A stretch of DNA of 64,000 bases from Candidatus Kapaibacterium sp. (GTDB lineage: Bacteria; Bacteroidota; Ignavibacteria; Kapaibacteriales; JAEUSM01). The stretch lies in the NCBI GenBank assembly GCA_016788785.1, contig JAEUSM010000017.1, positions 124,001 to 188,000 on the forward strand, written 5' to 3'. Positions 1 through 8,150 of this stretch are shown here, piece by piece (positions within the stretch are counted from its first letter, which is position 1; every line of letters begins with the position of its first letter). The position numbers and the translations under genes were made by a program. The notes beneath the pieces were generated by a model. That model saw only the letters and a list, made by a program, of their open reading frames with translations. It was not told where the DNA came from and made no database searches.

Positions 1-264
1 GGTGGAATATATCAATCATTAACTGACGGTAGCTTCCAAGCAGACGTGAACGCTGCAAAACAAGCATCACTTCGTCAATACACCGACAAAACAAAAAAAA
101 TCGTCGGTACAAGCTACTCTCCATCGGAGACAACCTACCCACAAGACGCCGTTTGGAACACCCCACACTCCACAAAAAAACATCCCACAATTCATTCATT
201 GCAGGATGGTTTTCAAACTATTTCCCAATTCGACAGAACTCGCAACTCAGAAAGTTTTGAGTAG
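1..264 (+). CDS. C-terminal fragment of a CDS, possibly methylmalonyl-CoA mutase subunit
   Basis: The frame is open from the first base and stops at a TAG, so this is the 3' end of a gene that starts outside the window. The fragment opens with GGIYQSLTDGSFQADV and reaches KKIVGTSYSPS about 40 residues in. This spacing and wording resemble the end of the TIM barrel of methylmalonyl-CoA mutase subunits (a GG..(A/S)L..G..Q..I stretch followed by a VGxN/S-type strand). The remaining 45 residues (TYPQDAVWNTPHS onward) look low in complexity and unlike a B12-binding domain, so the protein may be a small-subunit form that ends early or is frameshifted. A mutase would fit the acyl-CoA carboxylase gene 4 kb away. 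The family assignment is inference from a short segment; that this is a coding tail is more secure. Confidence 0.45.
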   Translation, partial: GGIYQSLTDGSFQADVNAAKQASLRQYTDKTKKIVGTSYSPSETTYPQDAVWNTPHSTKKHPTIHSLQDGFQTISQFDRTRNSESFE

Positions 265-351
265 GTAGGATTGGTTGGGAGGTAATTTAAATCAAAAACC
301 ATTTCAAAGTTGATTTGAAGTAGCTTAAGATTAATATTACACTCTATAAAT

Positions 352-1107
352 CTAAGGATTATTCCAACAATTTGTATAACATGGTTTAGACCCATATTTA
401 CTTTGTAAAGAACAGTCAGTAACAGACGTTATTTTGGTTTCTTTAATTCGTAATATTAAGGATCGGGATTCAGAGTTTCCTGCCTCAGGGTCTGTACTAC
501 TTACATCTGTACATACTTTATACGTTTTCTTACAACAATTATAACCACACTTCTGCCATTTAGTATATACAGCACACCCAGGGTACAAAATAGATTCAGG
601 ATATGGAGGTGTATATCCTCGATCACAATTGCGAGTTGAACTTCCTACTATAGCATAATTACATTCTAAAAAAATTCCACAACTTGCAGTGAAAAAATTC
701 ACCCAAGTCACACTATCAATACAACCAGTGGTTGAATTTCTAATCCAAGGCAAAGAATCATGACCTCTTTGTACCCAATGATCTTGCATTAATCCTAATT
801 CAACCGAAGAGCGTAGAGAGGCAAATTCATAGTGCTCCATTTTAAATTCTCTCAAGAATCCAGCATTATCAACTGTAGAAACACTTAATATATCAATCTC
901 TAAAACACCATTACAGTACCTATACCGATAAGTAACAAATGCAAATTGATCAAATTTAAAACTAAGCTGAACTCTTCTATTTGGAACAGTTTCTCTCCAT
1001 TCACAATTTGACGAATCACCTGGACATACAATGTTATTATCCCATTGACAAAATACTCCAGTAAATGACGTCAGAAAAACAATGATTGAAATTATATAAA
1101 TTTTCAT
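352..1107 (-). CDS. Secreted cysteine-rich protein, paralogue A
   Basis: This 251-residue protein starts with a clear Sec signal peptide (MKIYIISIIVFLTSFTGVFC, cleavage near Q21), so it is exported. I do not recognise a named family. It is a paralogue of the first gene of the operon (3173-3904). Shared landmarks in the same order are a YRYRYCNG block, SCG(I/V)(F/W)L(E/K)C(N/S)Y, a C-D-x-GY-x-PP block and KW-Q-x-CG-x-x-CC-(K/Q)KTY. The cysteine-rich C-terminal half (CGYNCCKKTYKVC) suggests disulfide bonds or metal binding outside the cytoplasm. It is the last gene of a four-gene minus-strand operon, 10 bases after the stop of its neighbour. No T9SS tail is visible, so it may ride with, or be anchored by, the T9SS proteins encoded between the two paralogues. 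Function unknown. Confidence 0.85.
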   Translation of the reverse strand: MKIYIISIIVFLTSFTGVFCQWDNNIVCPGDSSNCEWRETVPNRRVQLSFKFDQFAFVTYRYRYCNGVLEIDILSVSTVDNAGFLREFKMEHYEFASLRSSVELGLMQDHWVQRGHDSLPWIRNSTTGCIDSVTWVNFFTASCGIFLECNYAIVGSSTRNCDRGYTPPYPESILYPGCAVYTKWQKCGYNCCKKTYKVCTDVSSTDPEAGNSESRSLILRIKETKITSVTDCSLQSKYGSKPCYTNCWNNP

Positions 1108-1117
1108 TTGCTATTTC

Positions 1118-1696
1118 CTAATTATTAATAATAATTCTCATGCTTTCTAAATTTTCAAATGTTCGAAGAACCAATTGATATTCACCATTTGGAATATTCT
1201 TTAACGGAATTTGAAATCTATGTTGTCCAATTTCTACATTTTGATTGAATAGATTATAATCCATGGGACTATTAATTGAAAGTAAACTAATTTCAACAAA
1301 AGAAACGTTAAAAAGTTTGAAACCAATTTCTAATAAAATATCTTTTTTATTGAACTCTGCTGTTAAGCTTAATGGTCCTTGTGATTGAAACTGATTTTGA
1401 GTTTTACTCCAAGTCCCATTATTTACTATAGAATATTTTTCACCTGATAAAGTTTCATACTCAATAGTCAGCGGTTTTTGTGCATTTACAAACTTTGAAA
1501 AGTATTTACTACTTGGTAATACATTAATTTCTGTCCATGTAGATTTCCCATTAAATTCGAAAATTGACCCATCAACTCGTTTAATTATAAATACAACATT
1601 GTTTTCTAATACGTTCTCGTCAAAAATATTTTTTTTTGTTTGCGAAAATGAAGAAGATATACAAATTATAAATGTAAAGAGACATATGACTTTCAT
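1118..1696 (-). CDS. Secreted hypothetical protein with T9SS-like C-terminus
   Basis: The 192-residue product has a signal peptide (MKVICLFTFIICISSSFSQ). The middle is beta-rich and unrecognised (for example VVFIIKRVDGSIFEFNGKS). The last 60 or so residues follow the pattern of a type A T9SS sorting domain: a strand (VSFVEISLLSI), a G-x-x-x-F-x-(I/V)-PL stretch and the typical IPNGEYQLVLRT turn, ending in IIINN. This would mark it for export through the type IX system to the cell surface. It lies 5 bases downstream of the larger T9SS protein and 10 bases upstream of cysteine-rich paralogue A, so the four genes are almost certainly co-transcribed. Function unknown; the sorting-domain call is based on pattern, not on a profile search. 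Confidence 0.8.
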   Translation of the reverse strand: MKVICLFTFIICISSSFSQTKKNIFDENVLENNVVFIIKRVDGSIFEFNGKSTWTEINVLPSSKYFSKFVNAQKPLTIEYETLSGEKYSIVNNGTWSKTQNQFQSQGPLSLTAEFNKKDILLEIGFKLFNVSFVEISLLSINSPMDYNLFNQNVEIGQHRFQIPLKNIPNGEYQLVLRTFENLESMRIIINN

Positions 1697-1701
1697 TAAG
1701 C

Positions 1702-3171
1702 TTATTCCTTTATAAATACTGATTGAATTATAGATTTGTTATTTTTGAAAATCATAACAATGTAACATCCACTAATCAGATTTTCTGTATTTATTCTAAT
1801 TTGATTTTCATTAGAAAATGTTCGTTCTTCTTTAACTACATTTCCATTTATGTCACTTAGTTTATAGAATATTTCTTGATTATTACCAATTTTTGAATTT
1901 TGAATGGTAATTATTTTTTCAAAAGAAACTGGATTTGGGTACAATTGGATATTTTCTATTTCTCTATCTTTGATAGAAGTTATATTATCAGGAAAAAATT
2001 GTAATAAGGGAGGACCATTTCTTCCAGCGTAAATACTTTTTGTTTCACCTGAATAATCTATAAAAGAATAGGATGGTGACTCTAACATGAAACTACTATT
2101 ACCTCCATTATAGAATATAGAATTTTTAAATATAGTCTCATTAGTATATTCTGTAAAAACTTTTCTGTCTGAGTGAAGTTTATATATTGAAGGATAGAAA
2201 TGTGGTTTAATTTTTAAATGAGAATAAACAAACCAAATATTATCTTCATCATCAATAGAAAAAGAATTAGAACGATATGTACTTTTTTGTATACCTATAT
2301 TGTCATTGTATAGAAAAATAGTACCATCTTGTTTTATCTCTACTAAACCAACGAAATTTATGAATAACTTTCTAATTCCAGTGGAATCTTCTTTAATTTC
2401 ATCATACGATTGAGTTAACAACCAAAATGAACCTTTTGAATCAAACAAATAGTCAGTGAATCTAACATTCTCTTGTATGAATCCAAAGTTTTTAAGATTT
2501 GGAATAGTGTCCTTCCTTAATATATTACCTTCAACAGAATATGTAACATATTCCCATTTGTATTTTCTATCTGCTTCTTCAAAGGTAAGAATAGTATATG
2601 TACCATTCTTATTTAACTTTAGTTTTTGATACGCAGAAAAAAAACCTTCTTGGGGTTCAGACCAGCGTGACTTAACAGTTGTAAAAACACCATTTTTAAA
2701 CTTTAGTAACTCATGATAAATTTTTCCAATATGAACTACACTCCCTGTACTTCCAACAACTATCTGTGAAAAAGCAGTAATCAATAACGATGAATCTGCT
2801 AATTCAATCATTCCTTCGAATCTGCGACGATGATATAAAGTATCGTAAATTGCATGCTTTTTCCAATCTTTTCCATCATATTCCCAAAGATGATATTGAC
2901 CAGTAACATAAAGATTATCTGTATACTTTGAAAATATACATTGTGAATTGTGTAAATGAATCGTCGGCATAGTATCTTGAGATATATTTTGCCAATTTTT
3001 TCCATTGAAGAACTGAGTTGTTATAATGTCATTACCATTTTGGGGTATACTAAATGTTAATGCTTTGTTCCCCTTTGTAGACAATGAACTAGTTGCTCCA
3101 ACAAAGGATGAATCAAAAATTTGAGCATTTAATGAAACTGTAAAAACAAAAAATAGAATTATTGTTTTCAT
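1702..3171 (-). CDS. Secreted beta-propeller-like protein with T9SS sorting domain
   Basis: The chosen start gives 489 residues beginning MKTIILFFVFTVSLNAQ, a clean signal peptide. An upstream in-frame ATG would add 12 charged residues and overlap the preceding gene, so I rejected it. The body holds several strand-rich units of the kind seen in two-component-regulator-type propellers, such as FSIDDEDNIWFVYSHL (around 300-315) and YLFDSKGSFWLLTQSY (around 240-255). The last 85 residues form a standard T9SS type A domain: IENIQLYPNPVS, then YKLSDINGNVVKEE, then GCYIVMIF and a lysine-containing end. The protein is therefore expected on or outside the outer membrane. It starts one base after the TAA stop of the upstream cysteine-rich paralogue, which implies translational coupling. 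Substrate or partner unknown. Confidence 0.85.
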   Translation of the reverse strand: MKTIILFFVFTVSLNAQIFDSSFVGATSSLSTKGNKALTFSIPQNGNDIITTQFFNGKNWQNISQDTMPTIHLHNSQCIFSKYTDNLYVTGQYHLWEYDGKDWKKHAIYDTLYHRRRFEGMIELADSSLLITAFSQIVVGSTGSVVHIGKIYHELLKFKNGVFTTVKSRWSEPQEGFFSAYQKLKLNKNGTYTILTFEEADRKYKWEYVTYSVEGNILRKDTIPNLKNFGFIQENVRFTDYLFDSKGSFWLLTQSYDEIKEDSTGIRKLFINFVGLVEIKQDGTIFLYNDNIGIQKSTYRSNSFSIDDEDNIWFVYSHLKIKPHFYPSIYKLHSDRKVFTEYTNETIFKNSIFYNGGNSSFMLESPSYSFIDYSGETKSIYAGRNGPPLLQFFPDNITSIKDREIENIQLYPNPVSFEKIITIQNSKIGNNQEIFYKLSDINGNVVKEERTFSNENQIRINTENLISGCYIVMIFKNNKSIIQSVFIKE

Positions 3172-3172
3172 T

Positions 3173-3904
3173 TTAGCATCCATCCTGACAAGGAATATCA
3201 TAATCATCTTGTTTTGTACATTGAGGAGTTTTTTTTGCTCTGCTAATCGATAAAGATCTAATTTCTACAATCATTCTTTTTATTGGTGGGTTAACCGGAG
3301 CAGGATCAATTACTTCCCATCTTCGTAATTGATACGTTTTTTGACAACAGACAGTACCACACGGTTGCCACTTGTAAATATGTAGAGAATCTGCACCAAA
3401 AAGAGTTGAATCGATAGGTAGTGGTGGATCATATCCTGTATCACATTCTACTGCCTTTCTCCATACATAGTAACTGCATTTTAGCCAAACACCACATGAA
3501 GCCTTATATAACTGCACAACCGGAGTGGTCACTTGACCTGTTTCTTCCCATTCCATAAAATCATTGTTATTATAATGGTGCTGCAATAAATAAATATCTG
3601 CCAAATCGCTAAAGGCATTATACTGATAGTGATATCTATTTATACTATCTAGGAATCTGCCGTTATCTAATGCAATGGCAGAATCTATATACATTTGGTT
3701 AATTCCATTACATATTCTGTATCGATAATATATATGTCCAGTTATTCCACTTCCCATATTTCCTAAATAATTAGAATAACTCCAATCTACGGTACAAGAG
3801 TCAGAGTCTGCACAGTTAAGTGTATCTTGCGAATACACATTTTCGACGGTAAAGATGAGTAAGAATACACTCATCCACATAATTAGTTTGAGGATTTGGT
3901 TCAT
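3173..3904 (-). CDS. Secreted cysteine-rich protein, paralogue B (first gene of operon)
   Basis: The product is about 243 residues from MNQILKLIMWMSVFLLIFTVENVYSQ, a good signal peptide. An upstream ATG at 3955 would add 17 hydrophilic residues (MKPNRLSSLEHSTKQQG) and cannot be excluded. It shares the cysteine landmarks of the protein encoded at 352-1107: YRYRICNG, ASCGVWLKCSYYV, ECDTGYDPPLP and KWQPCGTVCCQKTY. The C-terminal segment also ends cysteine-rich (CTKQDDYDIPCQDGC). At least ten cysteines in a mature exported protein point to structural disulfides. It is the promoter-proximal gene of the operon, downstream of a near-perfect Bacteroidetes-type promoter. I know no function for this family; the layout, with two paralogues flanking two T9SS-like proteins, suggests they work together at the surface. 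Confidence 0.8.
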   Translation of the reverse strand: MNQILKLIMWMSVFLLIFTVENVYSQDTLNCADSDSCTVDWSYSNYLGNMGSGITGHIYYRYRICNGINQMYIDSAIALDNGRFLDSINRYHYQYNAFSDLADIYLLQHHYNNNDFMEWEETGQVTTPVVQLYKASCGVWLKCSYYVWRKAVECDTGYDPPLPIDSTLFGADSLHIYKWQPCGTVCCQKTYQLRRWEVIDPAPVNPPIKRMIVEIRSLSISRAKKTPQCTKQDDYDIPCQDGC

Positions 3905-4020
3905 CCCTTGTTGTTTTGTAGAATGTTCCAACGAAGAAAGACGATTTGGTTTCATAGGAGACTCTAATGAATTGTAAAAAATGTGATTTACATATAAACC
4001 ACTTTGAAATAGAATTCTTT

Positions 4021-4053
4021 CAAAGTTACGAAATAAATTTTACATTGTGCAAA
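4021..4053 (-). promoter_or_regulatory. Bacteroidetes-type promoter for the cysteine-rich operon
   Basis: On the minus strand TTTG (4053-4050) is followed after 21 bases by TAACTTTG (4028-4021). This matches the -33 TTTG / -7 TAnnTTTG consensus known for the primary sigma factor of Bacteroidetes. Transcription would start near 4014, about 110 bases before the preferred start codon. The elements overlap an inverted repeat (TTTCAAAGTT / AACTTTGAAA), which could be coincidental because both contain the TTTG core. Confidence 0.6.
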
Positions 4054-4271
4054 CTTTGAAACAAAAAATTTCTTTACTAATATCATTAAGATACTCTTAA
4101 GCTCGGTTTATGGGGGGGTAAGGTTGAAATTTTTATCTATTTTAAGGAAAATTTTATCTTTAGCCTATTCTAAAATTCAATTACTCTATTTGGATATAGG
4201 GTTTGTTTCAATATTCCTTTATTCTCAATTGATTTTGTATGCGATTAGGTGTTGTGAATTTTTAATTTTAA

Positions 4272-4320
4272 AATAAAAAAAGCCCCAATCACATCATTAT
4301 AATGAAGTGATTGGAGCTTT
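4272..4320 (-). terminator. Rho-independent terminator after the carboxylase gene
   Basis: On the minus strand AAAGCTCCAATCAC pairs with GTGATTGGGGCTTT around an AT-rich loop, and a run of seven T follows. It lies 20 bases past the stop codon of the carboxyltransferase gene and closes the operon that starts at 9446. Confidence 0.85.
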
Positions 4321-4339
4321 GATTTTGATATAGGTACCT

Positions 4340-6001
4340 TTATACTTGCACTACTCCGGCTTTCCATTCGGGGATGGAGTCGTTGTGGGAGGCTACTTCC
4401 AATCCACGTGAGACGATAAAGCGAGTGTCTAATGGAGAGACAATGCCGTCTACCCACAAGCGTGATGCTGCATAGATGGGAGTGGTTGTTTGGGAATATT
4501 TGGCAGTGATTTCGTTCAAAAGTTCCTGTTGTTCTTCTTGTGTGATTTCTTTGTCAGCTCGTTGCATCGATGCCAATTTGATGGTCAGCAGTGTTTTGGA
4601 GGCTTGAGCTCCACCCATCACCGCTATCAGGGACGTTGGATATGCATAAATAAGACGTGGGTCGTATGCTTTGCCACACATTGCATAGTTCCCAGCACCA
4701 TAGGAATTGCCAACGATGAAAGTAAATTTGGGAACGACAGAATTGGAAACCGCATTCACGAGTTTTGCTCCGTCTTTGATGATGCCACCTTGTTCGGCAC
4801 GAGTACCAACCATAAATCCAGTAACATCTTGCATAAATACCAACGGAATATGGCGTTGATTGCAATTCATAATAAACCGGGCAGCCTTATCAGCCGAATC
4901 AGAATAAATCACACCTCCAACGTGCATTTCACCTTTTCCAGTTCGGGCAATCTCGCGATTATTCGCGACAATACCAACTGCCCACCCATCAATCCGAGCA
5001 TACCCACAAATAATGGTTTTGCCGTAATCAGGTTTATATTCATCTAATTCGGAATTGTCCAAAATACGAGCCAACACCTGATACATACTATAGGGCTTTG
5101 CTCTATCAGCAGGAATAATTCCCAAAATTTCATTCGGATCAAAAAGCGGTGGTTTAGATTCGATTCTATCAAAAAGCTTCTTTTTACCTTTTGCAGGTCC
5201 GAATTTTCCAACCAAAGAACGGATGGTTGCGATTGCTTCTTCGTCATTTGCCACTTTGTGATCAATAACTCCACTTACGGCTGAATGCATCGTCGCACCA
5301 CCTAATGGCTCAATGGTTGTTTTCTCACCAATTGCAGCTTCCACCAAAGCTGGTCCAGCCAAAAACACACTACCAGTTCCTTCGACGATAATCGCCTCAT
5401 CCGACATAATCGGCAAATACGCTCCACCTGCAACGCATGGTCCCATAATAGCAGCGATTTGCGGAACACCCATAGCACTGAGTTGGGCGTTATTGCGAAA
5501 TTGACGTCCAAAATGTTCTTTATCAGGAAAAATTTCATCTTGCATTGGCAAAAAAACACCTGCAGAATCCACAAGGTAAATGACCGGTAACTTATTTTCA
5601 AGAGCAATTTCTTGAGCTCGCATATTCTTTTTCGCCGTAATGGGAAACCATGCACCGGCTTTCACCGTCGCATCGTTAGCAACAATCATACACTCGCGAC
5701 CTTCGATAACTCCAATACCCGTAACAACTCCGCCAGAAGGACATCCACCTTGCTCTTCATACATCCCTTCGCCAACATAAAGACCAATTTCCAAAAACTG
5801 TGAACCTTCATCAACCAATAAGTTGATACGTTCACGTGCTGTGAGTTTACCTTTTGCTTTATGTTTTGCAATGGATTTTTCACCACCACCAGTTTTGATA
5901 ATGTTACCACGTTCATCAATCATTCGCCATAATTGCATATTAGCGTCATAATTGATTTCGTATTGAAGGTCGTGTTGTACTTCTGAGCCTATAGTTGCCA
6001 T
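4340..6001 (-). CDS. Acyl-CoA carboxylase carboxyltransferase (beta) subunit, methylcrotonyl-CoA carboxylase-like
   Basis: This 553-residue carboxyltransferase transfers the carboxyl group from biotin to an acyl-CoA. The crotonase-fold halves are evident. The N-terminal half has GGCPSGGVVTGIG, NDATVKAGAWFPITAKK, LVDSAGVFLP and GPCVAGGAYLPIMSDE followed by GTGSVFLAGPALV. The C-terminal half has ARIDGWAVGIVANN, FMQDVTGFMVG and VGNSYGAGNYAMCG. The GGAYLPIMSDE and SVFLAGP signatures point to the 3-methylcrotonyl-CoA / geranyl-CoA type rather than to AccD or a typical propionyl-CoA carboxylase, though substrate cannot be fixed by eye. The start MATIGSEV is chosen because the earlier in-frame ATG lies inside the preceding gene. 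No biotin carboxylase or biotin carrier gene lies in the window, so the partner subunit is encoded elsewhere. It is the last gene of the operon with the oxidoreductase and the M16 peptidase. Confidence 0.9.
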   Translation of the reverse strand: MATIGSEVQHDLQYEINYDANMQLWRMIDERGNIIKTGGGEKSIAKHKAKGKLTARERINLLVDEGSQFLEIGLYVGEGMYEEQGGCPSGGVVTGIGVIEGRECMIVANDATVKAGAWFPITAKKNMRAQEIALENKLPVIYLVDSAGVFLPMQDEIFPDKEHFGRQFRNNAQLSAMGVPQIAAIMGPCVAGGAYLPIMSDEAIIVEGTGSVFLAGPALVEAAIGEKTTIEPLGGATMHSAVSGVIDHKVANDEEAIATIRSLVGKFGPAKGKKKLFDRIESKPPLFDPNEILGIIPADRAKPYSMYQVLARILDNSELDEYKPDYGKTIICGYARIDGWAVGIVANNREIARTGKGEMHVGGVIYSDSADKAARFIMNCNQRHIPLVFMQDVTGFMVGTRAEQGGIIKDGAKLVNAVSNSVVPKFTFIVGNSYGAGNYAMCGKAYDPRLIYAYPTSLIAVMGGAQASKTLLTIKLASMQRADKEITQEEQQELLNEITAKYSQTTTPIYAASRLWVDGIVSPLDTRFIVSRGLEVASHNDSIPEWKAGVVQV

Positions 6002-6011
6002 ACGGTATATA

Positions 6012-8144
6012 TTAAATTTGAATTGGAGAATTAGTTGAAAGTGATTCGATAATTGCAAACGTAGTTTTTGTTACCAAGTACAATTGCTCAAATGGAATTG
6101 GCATTTCTTTTCCGTTTTTGATAGCGTCAATTGTTGCGAAGACTTCTTCTTTTTGACCCTTCGAACCATCGAATTTGAAACGAGAATTGGATTTGTTTTT
6201 GTACACATCAACTGTTTGAAAATTATTCATTATCGCACTTTTATTTTCACAATGAACTTCGCAATATTCTTTTGATAACGAAGAATCCCCATTAGCAAGA
6301 TAGGAAATTGAGCCAACCGATCCATCACTGAATGATATAATAATAGAAACATTATCGTAATTGGAAATGGCAGTGCTATCACTTTGAATTGATTTTGCGA
6401 AAACGGACACAGGTTTTGCTTGAGTAAGAAACAGCAATGTATCAACAAAATGGCACACTTCACCAATAATACGTCCACCTTGTTCTGCATGTTGCACCCA
6501 TAATGTTTTCGGTACAAACCCAGCATTGACGCGATAATGAATCATCATCGGTTCATTTCTATATTGAAATACGGATGCAACCTTTGCAAATGACGCACTA
6601 AAACGGCGGTTGAAACCGACCATTACCCTACCATTATGTTTGGCAACAGCCTCAGCAATTTGTTTTAATTCAGCTGAACTTAGACACAACGGCTTTTCGA
6701 CAAAAACTGGTTTGTTTTTTTCAATTGCCGCAAGAACATATTGAAAATGGGAATCATGACGAGATGCACAGAAGATAGTCGTAACATCGTTATTTGCAAT
6801 TATCTCATCAGGAGAACTTACCGCAAATTGAAAACCATTTCTTTCTGCAGCAGATCGTGAACTGGTTGGAGTGCTATTTGCAACACTATGAAGTTGAATA
6901 CCTTTTTCTTTGAGCGGTGGCAAAAGCATCGATTGTGCAAAATTCCCTAATCCAATAAACCCAACGGAAATTGAGGAAGTTGCTGCGAAGCTTTTTGCAA
7001 TTACAACGGATTGAACAGGTACTTTAGAAATATCATATTGAAGTAAAATTCCCAAAGAAAATTCTTTTGATTCGCCAGTTACCAATCCGTACGCTTTTTG
7101 AACGCCATCTAATTGAAACGTATGGGTCGTTAAGGCTTTAAAATCCAATGCACCTTGTGAAAGCAAATCCAAAATTGCTTCCATATTTCTATTTTCTGTC
7201 CAACGAACATATCCAACAGGATAATCAATACCCTCTTCTTCGTAGAGTGGGTCGTAACGACCGGGACCATAACTACACGAAATTTTTAATTCAATTTCTT
7301 TTTCGTAAAATGGAGAACGTGGTACATTCATACTAACCGCACCGACAACAACAACACTCGATTTTTTTCGAGCCATTGTTATTGCCAATTCTACTGGCTG
7401 ATTGCTGGAGGTACCTGCAGTAATGATAACAGCATCCGTTCCATACCCACGAGTGAAAGAGTTGATGGTTGGCAAAGACTCAGATGTACTTGGCAAAACA
7501 AGGTCGCAACCATTTTTTTCAGCAATTGGGAATAGTGAAGTATCAATATCTAACCCAATAACCTTACAGCCTGAACTTTTAAGAAGTTGCACAGTGATTT
7601 GTCCTAAAAGCCCCAAACCAACAACTGCAACAGTCTCACCCAAACGAATATCCGCTTGACGAACACCTTGTAGGGCAATCGAAGCTAATGTTGTATATGC
7701 TGCATCTTCGAATGAAACAGAATCAGGAAGTTTGCAAACAAGATTTTTTGGAATGGAAACATATTCTGCGTGGTTTGCATATCCTGCACCTGCACAGGCA
7801 ACCCGGTCACCAATGGCAAATTCTTCACAGCGAGATTCCACCACAACACCACTAACACTATATCCTAAAGATTTATAGGAATCTAATTTCGATTGAATTT
7901 TATCGTATGTTTGTTTCAATCCATCTTTTTTCACCATATCAATGACTTGGCGAACTGCTGCAGGTTGCTTTTTAGCACGTTGTAACATAGACCCTTGAGA
8001 GTTCGTTACCGAAGTTCGTTCTGTCCCTGCACTAATAAGTGAGTAAAAAGTTTTTACAATTACACTATTGGGTTGACATTGTGGGTGAGGAACTTCGACT
8101 GCGGAAACAATCCCTGTTTTTTGGTGTTGAACTACTTGTAGCAT
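6012..8144 (-). CDS. Two-domain oxidoreductase: MDR dehydrogenase fused to Gfo/Idh/MocA
   Basis: The 710-residue product joins two dehydrogenase modules. Residues 1-350 are a medium-chain (alcohol dehydrogenase-like) domain with SLISAGTERTSV in place of the usual catalytic-zinc cysteine region, and with the nucleotide-binding stretch VVGLGLLGQITVQLL. Residues 390-700 are a Gfo/Idh/MocA domain with a second Rossmann motif (VGFIGLGNFAQSML), EKPLCLS and GFNRRFSASF. This fusion is a known bacterial family, often found in polysaccharide gene clusters and thought to act on nucleotide sugars, but its reaction is not established. It begins 6 bases after the M16 peptidase stop and ends 10 bases before the carboxylase start, so the three genes are probably one transcript. 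The functional link among them is not obvious. Confidence 0.9.
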   Translation of the reverse strand: MLQVVQHQKTGIVSAVEVPHPQCQPNSVIVKTFYSLISAGTERTSVTNSQGSMLQRAKKQPAAVRQVIDMVKKDGLKQTYDKIQSKLDSYKSLGYSVSGVVVESRCEEFAIGDRVACAGAGYANHAEYVSIPKNLVCKLPDSVSFEDAAYTTLASIALQGVRQADIRLGETVAVVGLGLLGQITVQLLKSSGCKVIGLDIDTSLFPIAEKNGCDLVLPSTSESLPTINSFTRGYGTDAVIITAGTSSNQPVELAITMARKKSSVVVVGAVSMNVPRSPFYEKEIELKISCSYGPGRYDPLYEEEGIDYPVGYVRWTENRNMEAILDLLSQGALDFKALTTHTFQLDGVQKAYGLVTGESKEFSLGILLQYDISKVPVQSVVIAKSFAATSSISVGFIGLGNFAQSMLLPPLKEKGIQLHSVANSTPTSSRSAAERNGFQFAVSSPDEIIANNDVTTIFCASRHDSHFQYVLAAIEKNKPVFVEKPLCLSSAELKQIAEAVAKHNGRVMVGFNRRFSASFAKVASVFQYRNEPMMIHYRVNAGFVPKTLWVQHAEQGGRIIGEVCHFVDTLLFLTQAKPVSVFAKSIQSDSTAISNYDNVSIIISFSDGSVGSISYLANGDSSLSKEYCEVHCENKSAIMNNFQTVDVYKNKSNSRFKFDGSKGQKEEVFATIDAIKNGKEMPIPFEQLYLVTKTTFAIIESLSTNSPIQI

Positions 8145-8150
8145 TCTTTA

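Larger units (their letters stand above)
3905..4339. other. Intergenic region with operon promoter and facing terminator
   Basis: No gene is visible here. The part near 4050 holds the promoter of the cysteine-rich operon. The part near 4300 holds the terminator of the carboxylase operon, which is transcribed toward it. TTTCAAAGTT (4018-4027) and AACTTTGAAA (4052-4061) form a perfect 10-base inverted repeat around the promoter spacer, and a third ACTTTGAAA copy lies at 4001-4009, so an operator function is possible. A run of seven G at 4112-4118 stands out in otherwise AT-rich sequence. Confidence 0.6.

Noticed and set aside
3905..3955. Extended N-terminus for cysteine-rich paralogue B
   Set aside because: The extra 17 residues are hydrophilic and would bury the signal peptide; the internal ATG gives a normal signal sequence. 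Not fully excluded.
4112..4118. Run of seven G in AT-rich sequence, considered as a phase-variation tract
   Set aside because: It is upstream of a promoter and outside any coding frame; a seven-base run alone is weak evidence.
4490..5047. A long open frame on the plus strand opposite the carboxylase gene
   Set aside because: It lies entirely within the strongly conserved carboxyltransferase coding sequence, has no ribosome-binding site and its translation looks like no protein family.
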